A DNA stretch of 64,000 bases from Glandiceps talaboti. Lineage: Eukaryota > Hemichordata > Enteropneusta > Spengelidae. Below, one piece after another: positions 1 through 35,500 of this stretch (position 1 is its first letter; every line of letters begins with the position of its first letter). The stretch covers positions 1,073,501-1,137,500 of the forward strand of contig NC_135563.1 of assembly GCF_964340395.1 (NCBI RefSeq), written 5' to 3'. A program made the translations under genes and the position numbers. A model generated the notes under the pieces. The model had not been told where the DNA came from. It saw only the letters and a list, made by a program, of their open reading frames with translations, and searched no databases.

Positions 1-22719
<22,719 letters not shown>

Positions 22720-22972
22720 GGTGGTTTTAGGCAAGTTACAAAAGAAAGTGAACCTCGGCTATATACGACAGCTGATAAATGAACAGCGCCCCCAACGACA
22801 ATATAATGAAAAGTAACATAACTTCTCATAGTTTGCGAGATAGAGGGATTCGCGCGAGATATTTCTGACCCGGAAGTATATCAACCCATCTCGTTGGCAA
22901 CGCGATGAAAACATATTTCGCTGTACAAATGTTCTAATTTCGCATAGAATATTGTTTTTCTCCACATTTCTG
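22720..22972. promoter_or_regulatory. Bidirectional promoter region between RNPC3 and CFAP206, with 5' non-coding exon of CFAP206
   Basis: The two start codons are 827 bp apart on opposite strands. A donor (TTCTG|GTAAGT) at 22972/22973 pairs with the acceptor at 23530, so a CFAP206 leader exon probably ends at 22972. Just upstream are an ETS-type core CCGGAAGT at 22870-22877 and an X-box-like sequence at 22888-22901 (ATCTCG-TT-GGCAAC). The X-box right half is perfect and the left half is 5/6 against RYYNYY. RFX factors drive ciliary genes through X-boxes, so this fits CFAP206. Transcription start sites are not visible; the leader exon start is unknown. Confidence 0.6.
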
Positions 22973-23546
22973 GTAAGTATAATCTTAATGAGCTGTAATC
23001 GAGCGAATTTAAGTATATCTGCTCACAACAGTTATTTTATTTCAGGCAATCTTTGCCATTTTTCTCAGTTCGTGTTTATCTAGACTGCAGTGACTGAAAT
23101 AAAAAAAAACCACTGCGGACAGTGTGACTGTGAGTGTGGTACTGGTAACGTAAGTCGTGCCATAGATCCATGGCATAACATAGTGTACATAGTAAATAAC
23201 TCAGTGCTTATGATATGTAACTATTCCTCATATCATTCGAGATTAATGAAATTTGAAGGTTTCGTGTTCAGTTGTACATTGTAGATAGAATACTAGTATA
23301 TTGACATGCATGATGTAGTTCGAGTGCAACACTGCAAGGCAAAATCAATTTTGGTGTCAAAATGTGCAGGGTCAAAACTTTTTATTATATTAATAATGGT
23401 ACATTGAGCCTTGCTTTAGACTTTCCCCAGAAAATGAGTATCGTGATCATCACTTTTTAAGTTTTATATTTGCAATTTACAAGGACAAAGTAATTCATGT
23501 ATGTATCTGTTTATTCTTTTTGTACAATAGTAATACAGTGTCCAAG

Positions 23547-26500
23547 ATGTCTAGGGCACAGGCAGAGAGTGTTATTAAGAACATCATCCGAGAAATTGCA
23601 CAGGAATGTGCCAGCAAAGGACAGGCTGTCTCTGAGACACTAGTAGCATTTATGGTGAAAGCTGTTGTATTAGATCCAGTCAATGAATTCAATGTAGACA
23701 GAACATTAACCAAAGATGATGTACAGAAACTCATCAAGGTAAGTGTTATTGTTAAAATAATATCAGAACCTCTTCTCTTGTTATCCTATCTTGACTTTGT
23801 TCTGTACTTGCATGAATACAATCATGAATTAAAGGGGTCAAAATAGTGAAAGTAATGGAAAATTTGTATATCCTGTATGTATACATAAGACTTTCAATAA
23901 TCTTTAGTTGATGTTCACTTTCATATACAGAGAAAATTGTAGAGAACTTTGTTGTTGAGTTTAGATGAATTAATGAGTTGAGTTTATGTGTCAAAATTCA
24001 TTAAGCAGTACATGTATGTGTGTAAATTCTATTTCTTAATTCTATCATTTACAGATTTGCGTGGATAGATTGCTGGACACCAGATCGCCAGCTCTTGATA
24101 CTGTCAAAATGCAGGTTTATTTTGATATGAATTATACCACCAGAGGTAGGACACTTGTTATTTTTTCTTGTCAAGCATACAGCACACACACTCAAAAGGT
24201 TTCATTCAACACCAGGCACACATAGACAAGCAGAGACTGGAACAATAATTCCCACAAGAAATAGTCAGCATAAAAACAGAACCAGATCAGTCAAACAGTC
24301 AGAATTTGAACACAGCACAGTATAGAAATATCAAGGACTAACAAAACTTTTGTCATTGTGTATATCACATCATAGTCTCTTAGCCCATATATGGGACATT
24401 GTATCAGGTCTTCACATATATGAAAATAATACACTAAATGTGATGATAAATAGTGACAATAGAAGACCACTTTGGACCATAAAAGTTTTTTATTTCTAAT
24501 TTCAGTTGTAGATGTAGCCAAAAGATTAGCTGAAAGTTTCAGAAAAATTTAAGATACTGAATTATGCAATAGCCAAACATTTGTCAGACTGGATAGAGGG
24601 GACTCATTATCTTTTGTTACATATTTATGAAGTCATTGCATGTATTGTTGACATCTGTATTGTTACATATTTACGATAATCCAGTCATTGCATGTATTGT
24701 TGACATCTGTATTGTTACGTATTTACGATATTCCAGTCATTGAGTGTATTGTTCACATCTGTTTTGTTACATATTTACGATATTCCAGTCATTGCATGTA
24801 TTGTTGACATCTGTATTGTTACATATTTACGATATTCCAGCCATTGCATGTATTGTTCACATCTGTATTGTTACATATTTATGATATTCCAGTCATTGCA
24901 TGTATTGTTCACATCTGTATTGTTACATATTTACGATATTCCAGCCATTGCATGTATTGTTGACATCTGTATTGTTACATATTTACGATATTCCAGTCAT
25001 TGCGTGTATTGTTCACATCTGTATTGTTACATATTTACGATATTCCAGTCATTGCATGTATTGTTGACATCTGTATTGTTACATATTTACGATATTCCAG
25101 TCATTGCATGTATTGTTGACATCTGTATTGTTACATATTTACGATATTCCAGTCATTGCGTGTATTGTTGACATCTGTATTGTTACATATTTACGATATT
25201 CCAGTAATTGCGTGTATTGTTGACATCTGTATTGTTACATATTTATGATATTCCAGTCATTGAGTGTATTGTTGACATCTGTATTGTTACATATTTACGA
25301 TATTCCAGTAATTGCGTGTATTGTTGACATCTGTATTGTTACATATTTACGATATTCCAGTAATTGCGTGTATTGTTGACATCTGTATTGTTACATATTT
25401 ACGATATTCCAGTCATTGCATGTATTGTTGACATCTGTATTGTTACATATTTACGATATTCCAGTCATTGCGTGTATTGTTGACATCTGTATTGTTACAT
25501 ATTTACGATATTCCAGTCATTGCGTGTATTGTTGACATCTGTATTGTTACATATTTACGATATTCCAGTAATTGCGTGTATTGTTGACATCTGTATTGTT
25601 ACATATTTACGATATTCCAGTCATTGCATGTATTGTTGACATCTGTATTGTTACATATTTACGATATTCCAGTCATTGCATGTATTGTTGACATCTGTAT
25701 TGTTACATATTTACGATATTCCAGCCATTGCATGTATTGTTGACATCTGTATTGTTACATATTTACGATATTCCAGTCATTGCATGTATTGTTGACATCT
25801 GTATTGTTACATATTTACGATATTCCAGTCATTGAGTGTATTGTTGACATCTGTATTGTTACATATTTACGATATTCCAGCCATTGCATGTATTGTTGAC
25901 ATCTGTATTGTTACATATTTACGATATTCCAGTCATTGCGTGTATTGTTCACATCTGTATTGTTACATATTTACGATATTCCAGTCATTGCATGCAGTGT
26001 GTGAACTTAAGGGAAAATGACTACTGGTCATAAGGACCGACAGGTAGCAAATGCTGCTGGTCCTTAAGGAAAACTGCTGGTCCCTACTCAATGCAGTTCA
26101 CGTTCACGACCTGTATCTACACCCCCCCCCCCCCCCATTTACAGATTAAATGATTTTGAACTTTAATATGATACAACATATCTTTAGATATAAAAGTAAA
26201 AGAGAGTACAACGAATTGTTCACTATCCACTATTATTTCATAAAATTTCCACTCACAGAGTCAAAAAATAACTTGGAAGTAAATTTTGGATTTACAAGCA
26301 AGTACTTTTTGACTCTGTGAGTAGAGGTTTTCATTTGTAACCATGAACCCAGAGACTATGAATATTCATTCTCACATAATCTGTTCCTATATACTATAGT
26401 GGTCTGAGACTGAATGTATTCATTCCACCATAGAAATACATATCCATATATTGTAGATAATATAGAGATCACAGTCCTCTCCTTCCTCTCTGTACGATTC

Positions 26501-29500
26501 ATTAAATTCTGAATCACATAATCCAAAGTCAGATTCATCGTATGTTGCAACATCTGATGTAGCTTTCCAACTCTTAGCGAACGTAGACCCAAAAATTCAC
26601 CATAGCAGAAGGTTTTGTCGCATAATTATCCCTCTTGAAAACTGTGTATTTGCTTTATTTCAATTTCCATCCACACAATGACACGAAGCGGTTTCGCCTT
26701 CCTTCAGTCTTTACGAATATGTACAGAAGGGCCACCCCCCCCCCCCTTAAAAGCCCTACCCGTATACCCTACCGTGTTGTATTGAGTATCGTCACTGGTT
26801 GTTTGTGTAAGAAATCTGACCATGATGAAGAGAACTATCATGGCTAAACATGTCTTACAGTGCAGTGCGATTTTTTTGGACGTGGGAACGTGATATGGTA
26901 ACTGTACTGTAATGTGTCATCCACTATGAACGCGTGTTTGGCATGATGCAGTAATTTTCCAGATACAACAATGGCAACAAAAATGCAACATTTCTACGTT
27001 TTTACGTTGATTACAACATGACAGGACGTACATCATCATATTCATCAAATTGAAAGCAATCAGACTACGCATTTTTTTTACTGTTTTTACAACAACAAAA
27101 ATAACGTACTGAAGATATTTTACGAAGTGTACCTGCCTTCTTTATTAGTTAAAACGTCATTTTCAGAGTAGTTTATATGTTTTCCGTCAGTTTGTTTTGA
27201 TCATGGCCGCACACATGGGGGAATCCGGTAAATTGATCGGGAAACCCGCTAACATTTACCGGCTTTAATCCAGCCTTTAAAAAGTGTCTGTTTCGTTTTC
27301 TTCTTCGAAAGCTCATTAAATATCGCCACATACTTTATAAATACAACGTGGAACTGTCTCAAGCACGTTAAAAGTTTCATACACTTCGGACAGTAAACTT
27401 TACAACAATGATTAAATGATTACGATGTCATGGCGGAAAAAGACGCATGCGCTGAATGCGTAAAATGAATCTGAATGTCTAAGACGTTCTGATTAGACAA
27501 GACAAAAATAATTAGAGAAATTCAGCCAACCATGTGTTTGCTAACATAATTTCATAAAGCAAATGCTGTATGCTACGTCATACATGTATGTAGACATGAT
27601 ATCAACATTGACAACAACACGGAGCGAGCTAGCTCTACGTGTCGCTTGATTTGAATGAGATGTCGAGAGTAAAATAGGTAACACAAGATCAGATTCATGT
27701 AGGTGAAATTGGATATATCTTTGAATAACTGTTATTATTTACTCCAAATTTCAGTCGGTCATAAGGACCGATACGTTGTTGTAATTCTGAAAAACTGTCG
27801 GTCCGAACGGACATCTGTTGGTCTCGGGCCGAAGGACCGGCGTTAATTTCGCACGCTGATTGCATGTATTGTTGACATCTGTATTGTTACATATTTACGA
27901 TATTCCAGTAATTGCGTGTATTGTTGACATCTGTATTGTTACATATTTATGATATTCCAGTCATTGAGTGTATTGTTGACATCTGTATTGTTACATATTT
28001 ACGATATTCCAGTCATTGCGTGTATTGTTGACATCTGTATTGTTACATATTTACGATATTCCAGTAATTGCGTGTATTGTTGACATCTGTATTGTTACAT
28101 ATTTATGATATTCCAGTCATTGAGTGTATTGTTGACATCTGTATTGTTACATATTTACGATATTCCAGTAATTGCGTGTATTGTTGACATCTGTATTGTT
28201 ACATATTTACGATATTCCAGTAATTGCGTGTATTGTTGACATCTGTATTGTTACATATTTACGATATTCCAGTCATTGCATGTATTGTTGACATCTGTAT
28301 TGTTACATATTTACGATATTCCAGTCATTGCGTGTATTGTTGACATCTGTATTGTTACATATTTACGATATTCCAGTCATTGCGTGTATTGTTGACATCT
28401 GTATTGTTACATATTTACGATATTCCAGTAATTGCGTGTATTGTTGACATCTGTATTGTTACATATTTACGATATTCCAGTCATTGCATGTATTGTTGAC
28501 ATCTGTATTGTTACATATTTACGATATTCCAGTCATTGCATGTATTGTTGACATCTGTATTGTTACATATTTATGATATTCCAGTCATTGCATGTATTGT
28601 TGACATCTGTATTGTTACATATTTACGATATTCCAGTCATTGCATGTATTGTTGACATCTGTATTGTTACATATTTACGATATTCCAGCCATTGCATGTA
28701 TTGTTGACATCTGTATTGTTACATATTTACGATATTCCAGTCATTGCATGTATTGTTGACATCTGTATTGTTACATATTTACGATATTCCAGTCATTGAG
28801 TGTATTGTTGACATCTGTATTGTTACATATTTACGATATTCCAGTCATTGCATGTATTGTTGACATCTGTATTGTTACATATTTACGATATTCCAGTCAT
28901 TGCATGTATTGTTGACATCTGTATTGTTACATATTTATGATATTCCAGTAATTGCATGTATTGTTGACATCTGTATTGTTACATTTTAAAATAGCTTCAT
29001 CTTTGATAAAGAATTTAATTATTTATTGTTTGTCGATGAATGTTTGTATGTGATTGTGAAGTAACTAACCTTAAATTGTCCAGTCATCATCACATGCTTT
29101 AGTTATCAATTTTGATCAGATTCTTTTCATTCTAATTTTTTGTCTGATGAAAGTGTCACTTTCTTTCATTTTCTTTTCAGCTGATTTCCTGGAAGAACAC
29201 AGAAGAGTTTTAGAATCTCGATTGCATCCAGTAGTGAGAGAAATCACCGACAGTAGGGCCAGAACCAGAGAAGAACTGGAAAGTCTGTACAGAAAGATAG
29301 TATCAGCAGTTTTACTTAGATCAGGACTTGGTTCTCCTACTGATATTGCTGTAGTTAGAGAGGCCACTGGTAAGTCACAGTCAGAAAAAATCACAAATCT
29401 GTGTAATGCACTAGTATTGGTTATCTGATCTGGTCTGATCTTAAACTTTTAGCCTATCTCTCTTACAGCTACCAATTACCACCTTTAGCTCCATGGACAA

Positions 29501-32500
29501 TAATACAAAGAACATAAGTAATATCAGAACAGTAACTTAACAGAAGTAATATCAGAACAGTAACTTAACAGCAACTGTACTGTTGTTAGAAATCTTAATT
29601 ATAATTTATTGATTTGATAAAGTTTGTGAAGAGATCAGAGGATAAGTAACATTCATATATATTCCCTGATAGGGTCGTAAAGCTTAATATCTTTTTGTTG
29701 TTTTCTGAACAGCTGCACTGCAGAGTGTATTTCCACAAACTGAATTGGGTACATTTATGTCATTGGTGAAAAAAGATAAAGAAAGACAGCTGTTGGAACT
29801 GACTCAAATTGTGACTGGTATAAGGCTATTCAATAAAGAATGTGGTAAAGGTGGCGAAGGTATAGATGATTGTAAGTATGTATTTACATAACTTTCTTTA
29901 CACTTTTATTTGTGAGTTATTTGTGAACCATTGGTACATTGGACACTGATTGTCATGAAAATCAAATGCATGTACATGTATACTCTGTCAAATTCATTCC
30001 CATTTCAATAATCTTCATATAAGATAAACTTTTTACCAGTGTGAAAAAAGTGTGTGCACAGCTTACTTGTTGGAAAGTATGAACATAGTTTACTTATTGG
30101 AAAGTATGTGCATAGTTTACTTGTTGAAAAGTATGAACGTAGTTTACTTAGTGGAAAGTATGTGCATAGTTTACTTGTTGGAAAGTATGAACATAGTTTA
30201 CTTGTTGGAAAGTATGAACATAGTTTACTTAGTGGAAAGTATGTGCATACATGTAGCTTACTTGTTGGAAAGTATGAACATAGTTTACTTGTTGGAAAGT
30301 ATGTGCATAGCTTACTTGTTGGAAAGTATGTGCATAGTTTACTTCTTGGAAAGTATGAACATAGTTTACTTAGTGGAAAGTATGTGCATAGCTTACTTAG
30401 TGGAAAGTATGTGCATAGCTTACTTAGTGGAAAGTATGTGCATAGCTTACTTAGTGGAAATAATATTGTTGTAGTAGTAAGTAATAGATAGTCAACGAGT
30501 TCCAGAGGGGTATGTGCCAATAAACGAGGAGTTTTTGGCACATAACCCTACTGAACAAGCTGTCTATCTTACTTATATTACACAATTTACAGTGTGATTG
30601 GCTCAAATGGATATATAGGTCACACCCCTAAGAAAGAGTGGGTTATGGCTCCATATAACCAACCGAAATCAAGGCCTCTGATTGGCCAAGTCAGTATAGC
30701 CGTAGTATAAGGTAATTTACTGCAAGGATTTCAGCTCTAGAGTTAGCTTAAGTAAAGTAAAAGGAACTTCTTCAGCCCAACTGTTTTCTTTTCTAAATCC
30801 ATTTAATTAACCTCTCCCCAGTGCCTGCTATTTTGAATGAAGCTGTACCAGCTACCACACAGACAGTAGACACTGAAATCCAAAGAACAACAGATACAGC
30901 ATTTAGATACACAGGTATGGAAATGAATTTGTTATATATACTCTTCATAACTGTACACAAGATTTGATGAGGTCATACTGTTTGATGTTTAAAAGGGGGA
31001 TTATCTGACAACTTCCAGCTGCATTTCCCATTTTGATAATTTTCATATTAGATCCATTTTTTCGACAGATCAACTCAATTTATTTTCTAATGGTGAGAAT
31101 TGTAATTAAAACCATTTTTCACATGTTGAATATTTGATTATAGCTGCTAAAATGACTATTTGAGAGTAGTTTGACTGATGATAAGTCTTTTGTTGACTTT
31201 TATTTGTCAGCTTTGATAGAAAAGATGATTGCAGGACATGTCTCAGATGGTCCATCAATCCACTTACTAAAAGACTCCTTGATTAACACAAGGCAACATG
31301 AAGCTTTCCTCAGAATTATTCTGGTAAGTTCACTTGCAAGAAGTATTACTTTTTCATTATTTATTACCACAACAGAACTTCTTGGGTTCAGCAGTAATAA
31401 TAGGCATGGCAAAGTGTCTGTCTGTCTGTCAGCCTGTCGGTATGTGTGAATACAAGTGTGTGTGTAAACAACGTAAAGTCAAAAGTAGCACCAATGGCAT
31501 TGTAGCAACTGTACAGTTTTTGAATATACATGTATTTATCCACATGCTGATCCATGCTAGCTTTAGGTGTTCATTTGCTGTATGACTGTCCAGTTGCCTA
31601 TCCAACCCTGTTATTATCTTTGCAATATATGTGATCATTTGGCTGTTGCTATGGGCGTGGTCATGTTGCTAGACATATTTGCATACATTTTTTGAATGTT
31701 TATTCACTTGTCTATTAATCCCTGTTGTTATTGTGTGGCTGACAACTACTACCATTGCAGGAGTTATTTAGAAACGTCTGTGATCAGAACGTCATGTTAT
31801 CAGTGGTGGACAATGAAAACTGGCTTTGAATGTGCCGAAAAAAATATACTTCTTATCACTACGAACTGACAAACATCGATACAAAAACAACACCGGGTCT
31901 GTCTGATGTGGGTTGACGCGACTCTCTGATCAGTTTGTTTACGTGAAAGTTAGTCATGATGCAACATAAAATTCAAGTGAACGCTTAGAGATTATTTTTG
32001 AATTTGGCACTAAAAGCCGAATTCGATCATTAGTAGGCTTATGCAATATTTTAAATCAGTACATGTATTCTTTGACAGGTTATACTAGTACAATAAGTGC
32101 ATTGGACATCATGTTATTACATGAAACTTGTCTCATTCTTCTGATTGCAACGAGCAAGCAAATTTTTTCTCAGCTATGCATGGCTACAACATGCAGCAAG
32201 ATATTAAACTCACACAGTACACTAGCAATATTCCAGTCTGCACTGAATAACATCAGAGAACATGGGTTTTCCAGACAAATATTTATTCATTACTTTGAAT
32301 ATAGCTTAAAATTTGTTTTTAACACTGAATAAATAAATACGTCAGCGTCTTTCATGAACTAGATTGTTCATGTACACATCTTATATTACAAGGTAATTGG
32401 TATTTCTGGCAAACTCAACCGTACATGTGTAACATGAGCAGTGATGGTTGTGATAGTCTCAACAGCCACTGCGACACTGTCATTTATAATGGGGTGGTAG

Positions 32501-35500
32501 AAATCTTGGCATAAAATTGTTTTCAATTTGTTAAAAGCCTCCTCAATAGGATTGAGTTCTGGGGAGTACCTTGGTAAAAATACAAGTTCGATCCTAAATG
32601 TCCTCATCAAGTATATAGTTCACCTTCATAACGTGTATAGGTGCATTGTCAACTACAACTGTTTTGCCAGGTGCTACGGCTGGTTGTCCGTCGACAGTAT
32701 AAGCTTCAGCGGCCTCAACAAAATATCTTAGATATTCATTAGTGTTACCTGGACCTCAAATAACATCACTGTACTTCATGCCGTCAAATCCGTCAAATCC
32801 GATTGTCACGTACTTGCCCAGTTCTACACAGTTCTACGGAAAAAGCCTAAAAGAAGACTATCGTCAACAAATAGTTACAGAATTGGAAGTTTGTGGATGC
32901 GGCAAAACAACTGGAGTGTGTCCACTACTTAGTTTTTCAAAAGTATCACTGTCAGAGAATATGTCTGTCCACTACAGACAAAATTTTGTGAAATTGGTGA
33001 ATTCAGCAGTTGTCGTCGTGGTGTTCCGCCTCCAGAGATTTTAAATCAGCCAGACATCAATTTTGTAGAAGGTTTGAAAAGGGAAAGAAAGGCCTTCTAT
33101 AAAACTGCACGAGATCTGTGATGAACTTGTATATGTATTTTGTTGTATTGTCCTGTTGTGAGATCGCTGGTTGTTGGGGCTTCCCCCCCAAAAAAACCCC
33201 CAAAAACCCAAACAAACAAAACAAACAAACAAAAAACAAACAAACAAACAAACAAACAAACAAACAAACAAAAACTGAACTTAATCCATACACTGAAACT
33301 TCATAATTTTAGGACCAGACAGACCACAGACTTTGGCGAGCGAGTAACTTTCATAGACATAAACAAACTGATACGAGAGTCGAGTGAACCTACATCAGAA
33401 GGGCCCGCTCTTGTTTTGTCTTGATGTTTGTCAGTTTGACAGTGATAACAAGTAGACAATTTTCGGCACTTTCAAAGACATTTTTCATTGTCCACCACTG
33501 ATAAAACGATGTTCTGATCACAGGCGTTTCTAAATAACTCCTGCAATGGTACTAGTAATGCAAAAAAACATAGTCGGATGCCAAGACATGACAGTCATAA
33601 CAAAAGGAGGTTCACCTGCACGTATAGGTTGCTTTCTTGGTTTGCATGGTCAAGGTTGTTACTACCAAAAGTCCAATTTTCAACCTATATTGGTCAAGGC
33701 AGATGCCCATATCACCCCAGTAGTTGTGGCTGTACTAGGTACACATGTTTGTATACGTTTGTTCAGAAAATTTCAGTCTGCATTTCAGGTTTTAACCAGT
33801 TTTTTTTAAAAAATGATGTTTCAGAAGATGTTGGCCTGCGATCTGACCTCAATTTCAAAGTCATGTTTTTCTGACATGCCAGCATCTAGCCAGATTTGTT
33901 ACATATAGTTTTATATGAAGGGAAAAGATCATCAAAAACACTTAATTCAGCTTCTGTGATATTCATTTGGCTTATTATATAATGTTCTATTCTGATTGTT
34001 TGCTGTATATTTCTTTTTATATTTATTTTCACATAGCCTAATGTATTGAATAAAGTGTTATACATACTTCATGTTTTAGTAAATAGAGGTATTGTTTATG
34101 TGAATAAGTTAATTAAAAAAATAAAAAAATAACTTGTTTGAAATTTTAATCTAAAAACAGGTTTCTTTGAATAATTGAATATCAGTTTATCAGCAAAGTG
34201 AGTACTGTTTGTTCAAATCAAATTGTGAATTAGAATATGTGTATGGATTTTATTTTTGACAGAATGATGTTATAAACTGTGCACAACAAGTTGAGATGTT
34301 GGAAGCCCAGTTGGCAGCCAGAATGGAACAATTACAGGCCACTGTACAGTCTAAAACTGCTGTTCCAACAGCTCAAGTTTATGTAAGTACTTCCTGTTGA
34401 CTTTATTTAGGTCAGTCCTCAACTTACACATTTTAATAAGTGTATGTTGTCAACTATCTTCACTCAGACTACCTAACACCATATGTAGGGTTGTCGGTGG
34501 CTGAGTGGTTAAACCACTTGCCTCTTACAACTGCAGTCAGGGTTCGCCCATTCAGGGTTGTCGGTGGCCGAGTGGTTAAACCACTTGCCTCTTACAACTG
34601 CACTCAGGGTTCAAACCCATTCAGGGTTGTCGGTGGCCAAGTGGTTAAACCACTTGCCTCTTACAACTGCAGTCGGGGTTCAAACCCATTCAGGGTTGTC
34701 GGTGGCCGAGTGGTTAAACCACTTGCCTCTTACAACTGCAGTCGGGGTTCAAACCCATTCAGGGTTGTCGGTGGCAGAGTGGTTAAACCACTTGCCTCTT
34801 ACAACTGCAGTCGGGGTTCGCCCATTCAGGGTTGTCGGTGGCCGAGTGGTTAAACCATTTGACTCTAACCACTGTGGTCAGGGTTCAAACCCATTCAGGG
34901 TTGTCGGTGGCCGAGTGGTTAAACCACTTGCCTCTTACAACTGCAGTCGGGGTTCGCCCATTCAGGGTTGTTAATGGCCGAGTGGTTAAACCACTTGCCT
35001 CTTACAACTGCAGTCGGGGTTCAAACCCATTCAGGGTTGTCGGTGGCCGAGTGGTTAAACCATTTGACTCTAACCACTGTGGTCAGGGTTCAAACCCATT
35101 CAGGGTTGTCGGTGGCCGAGTAGTTAAACCACATGCCTCTTACAACTGCAGTCGGGTTCAAACCCATTCAGGGTTGTCTGTGGCTGAGTGGTTAAACCAT
35201 TTGTCTCAAACCACTGTGGTCAGGGTTTGATTACATTTACCACGCTGTAAGAAGAGTGTCATTCAATTTAACTCTACCGGACAAGGGAGGTTTTTCTCAG
35301 GTACTCTGGTTTCCCCCTACACTAACACTGAACCAAAGGAGCCTATAAATGGGACTAGCTCCCGTTGTTTATGTGATAAATAAATATCCTGTATGTATTA
35401 TGTTACAATAGACAATGTCTATACTGGAAAAAAATTAAATCTTAGGTAGTCTGATAGTAGACAGTATATATACAGTATTAGGAATATGTCTTAGGTAGTC

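Noticed and set aside
24740-26020. Hydrophobic repeated ORF (IVDICIVTYLRYSSHC)
   Set aside because: 52-bp minisatellite read through; not membrane protein coding.
30005-30541. Open frames on both strands with repeated LLVGKYEHS / YFPLSKLCT
   Set aside because: 27-bp array, period divisible by three; no start context, no homology.
34491-35230. Functional tRNA gene cluster
   Set aside because: A and B boxes are present but the acceptor ends do not pair, several B boxes are decayed, and the last copy leads into a SINE body.
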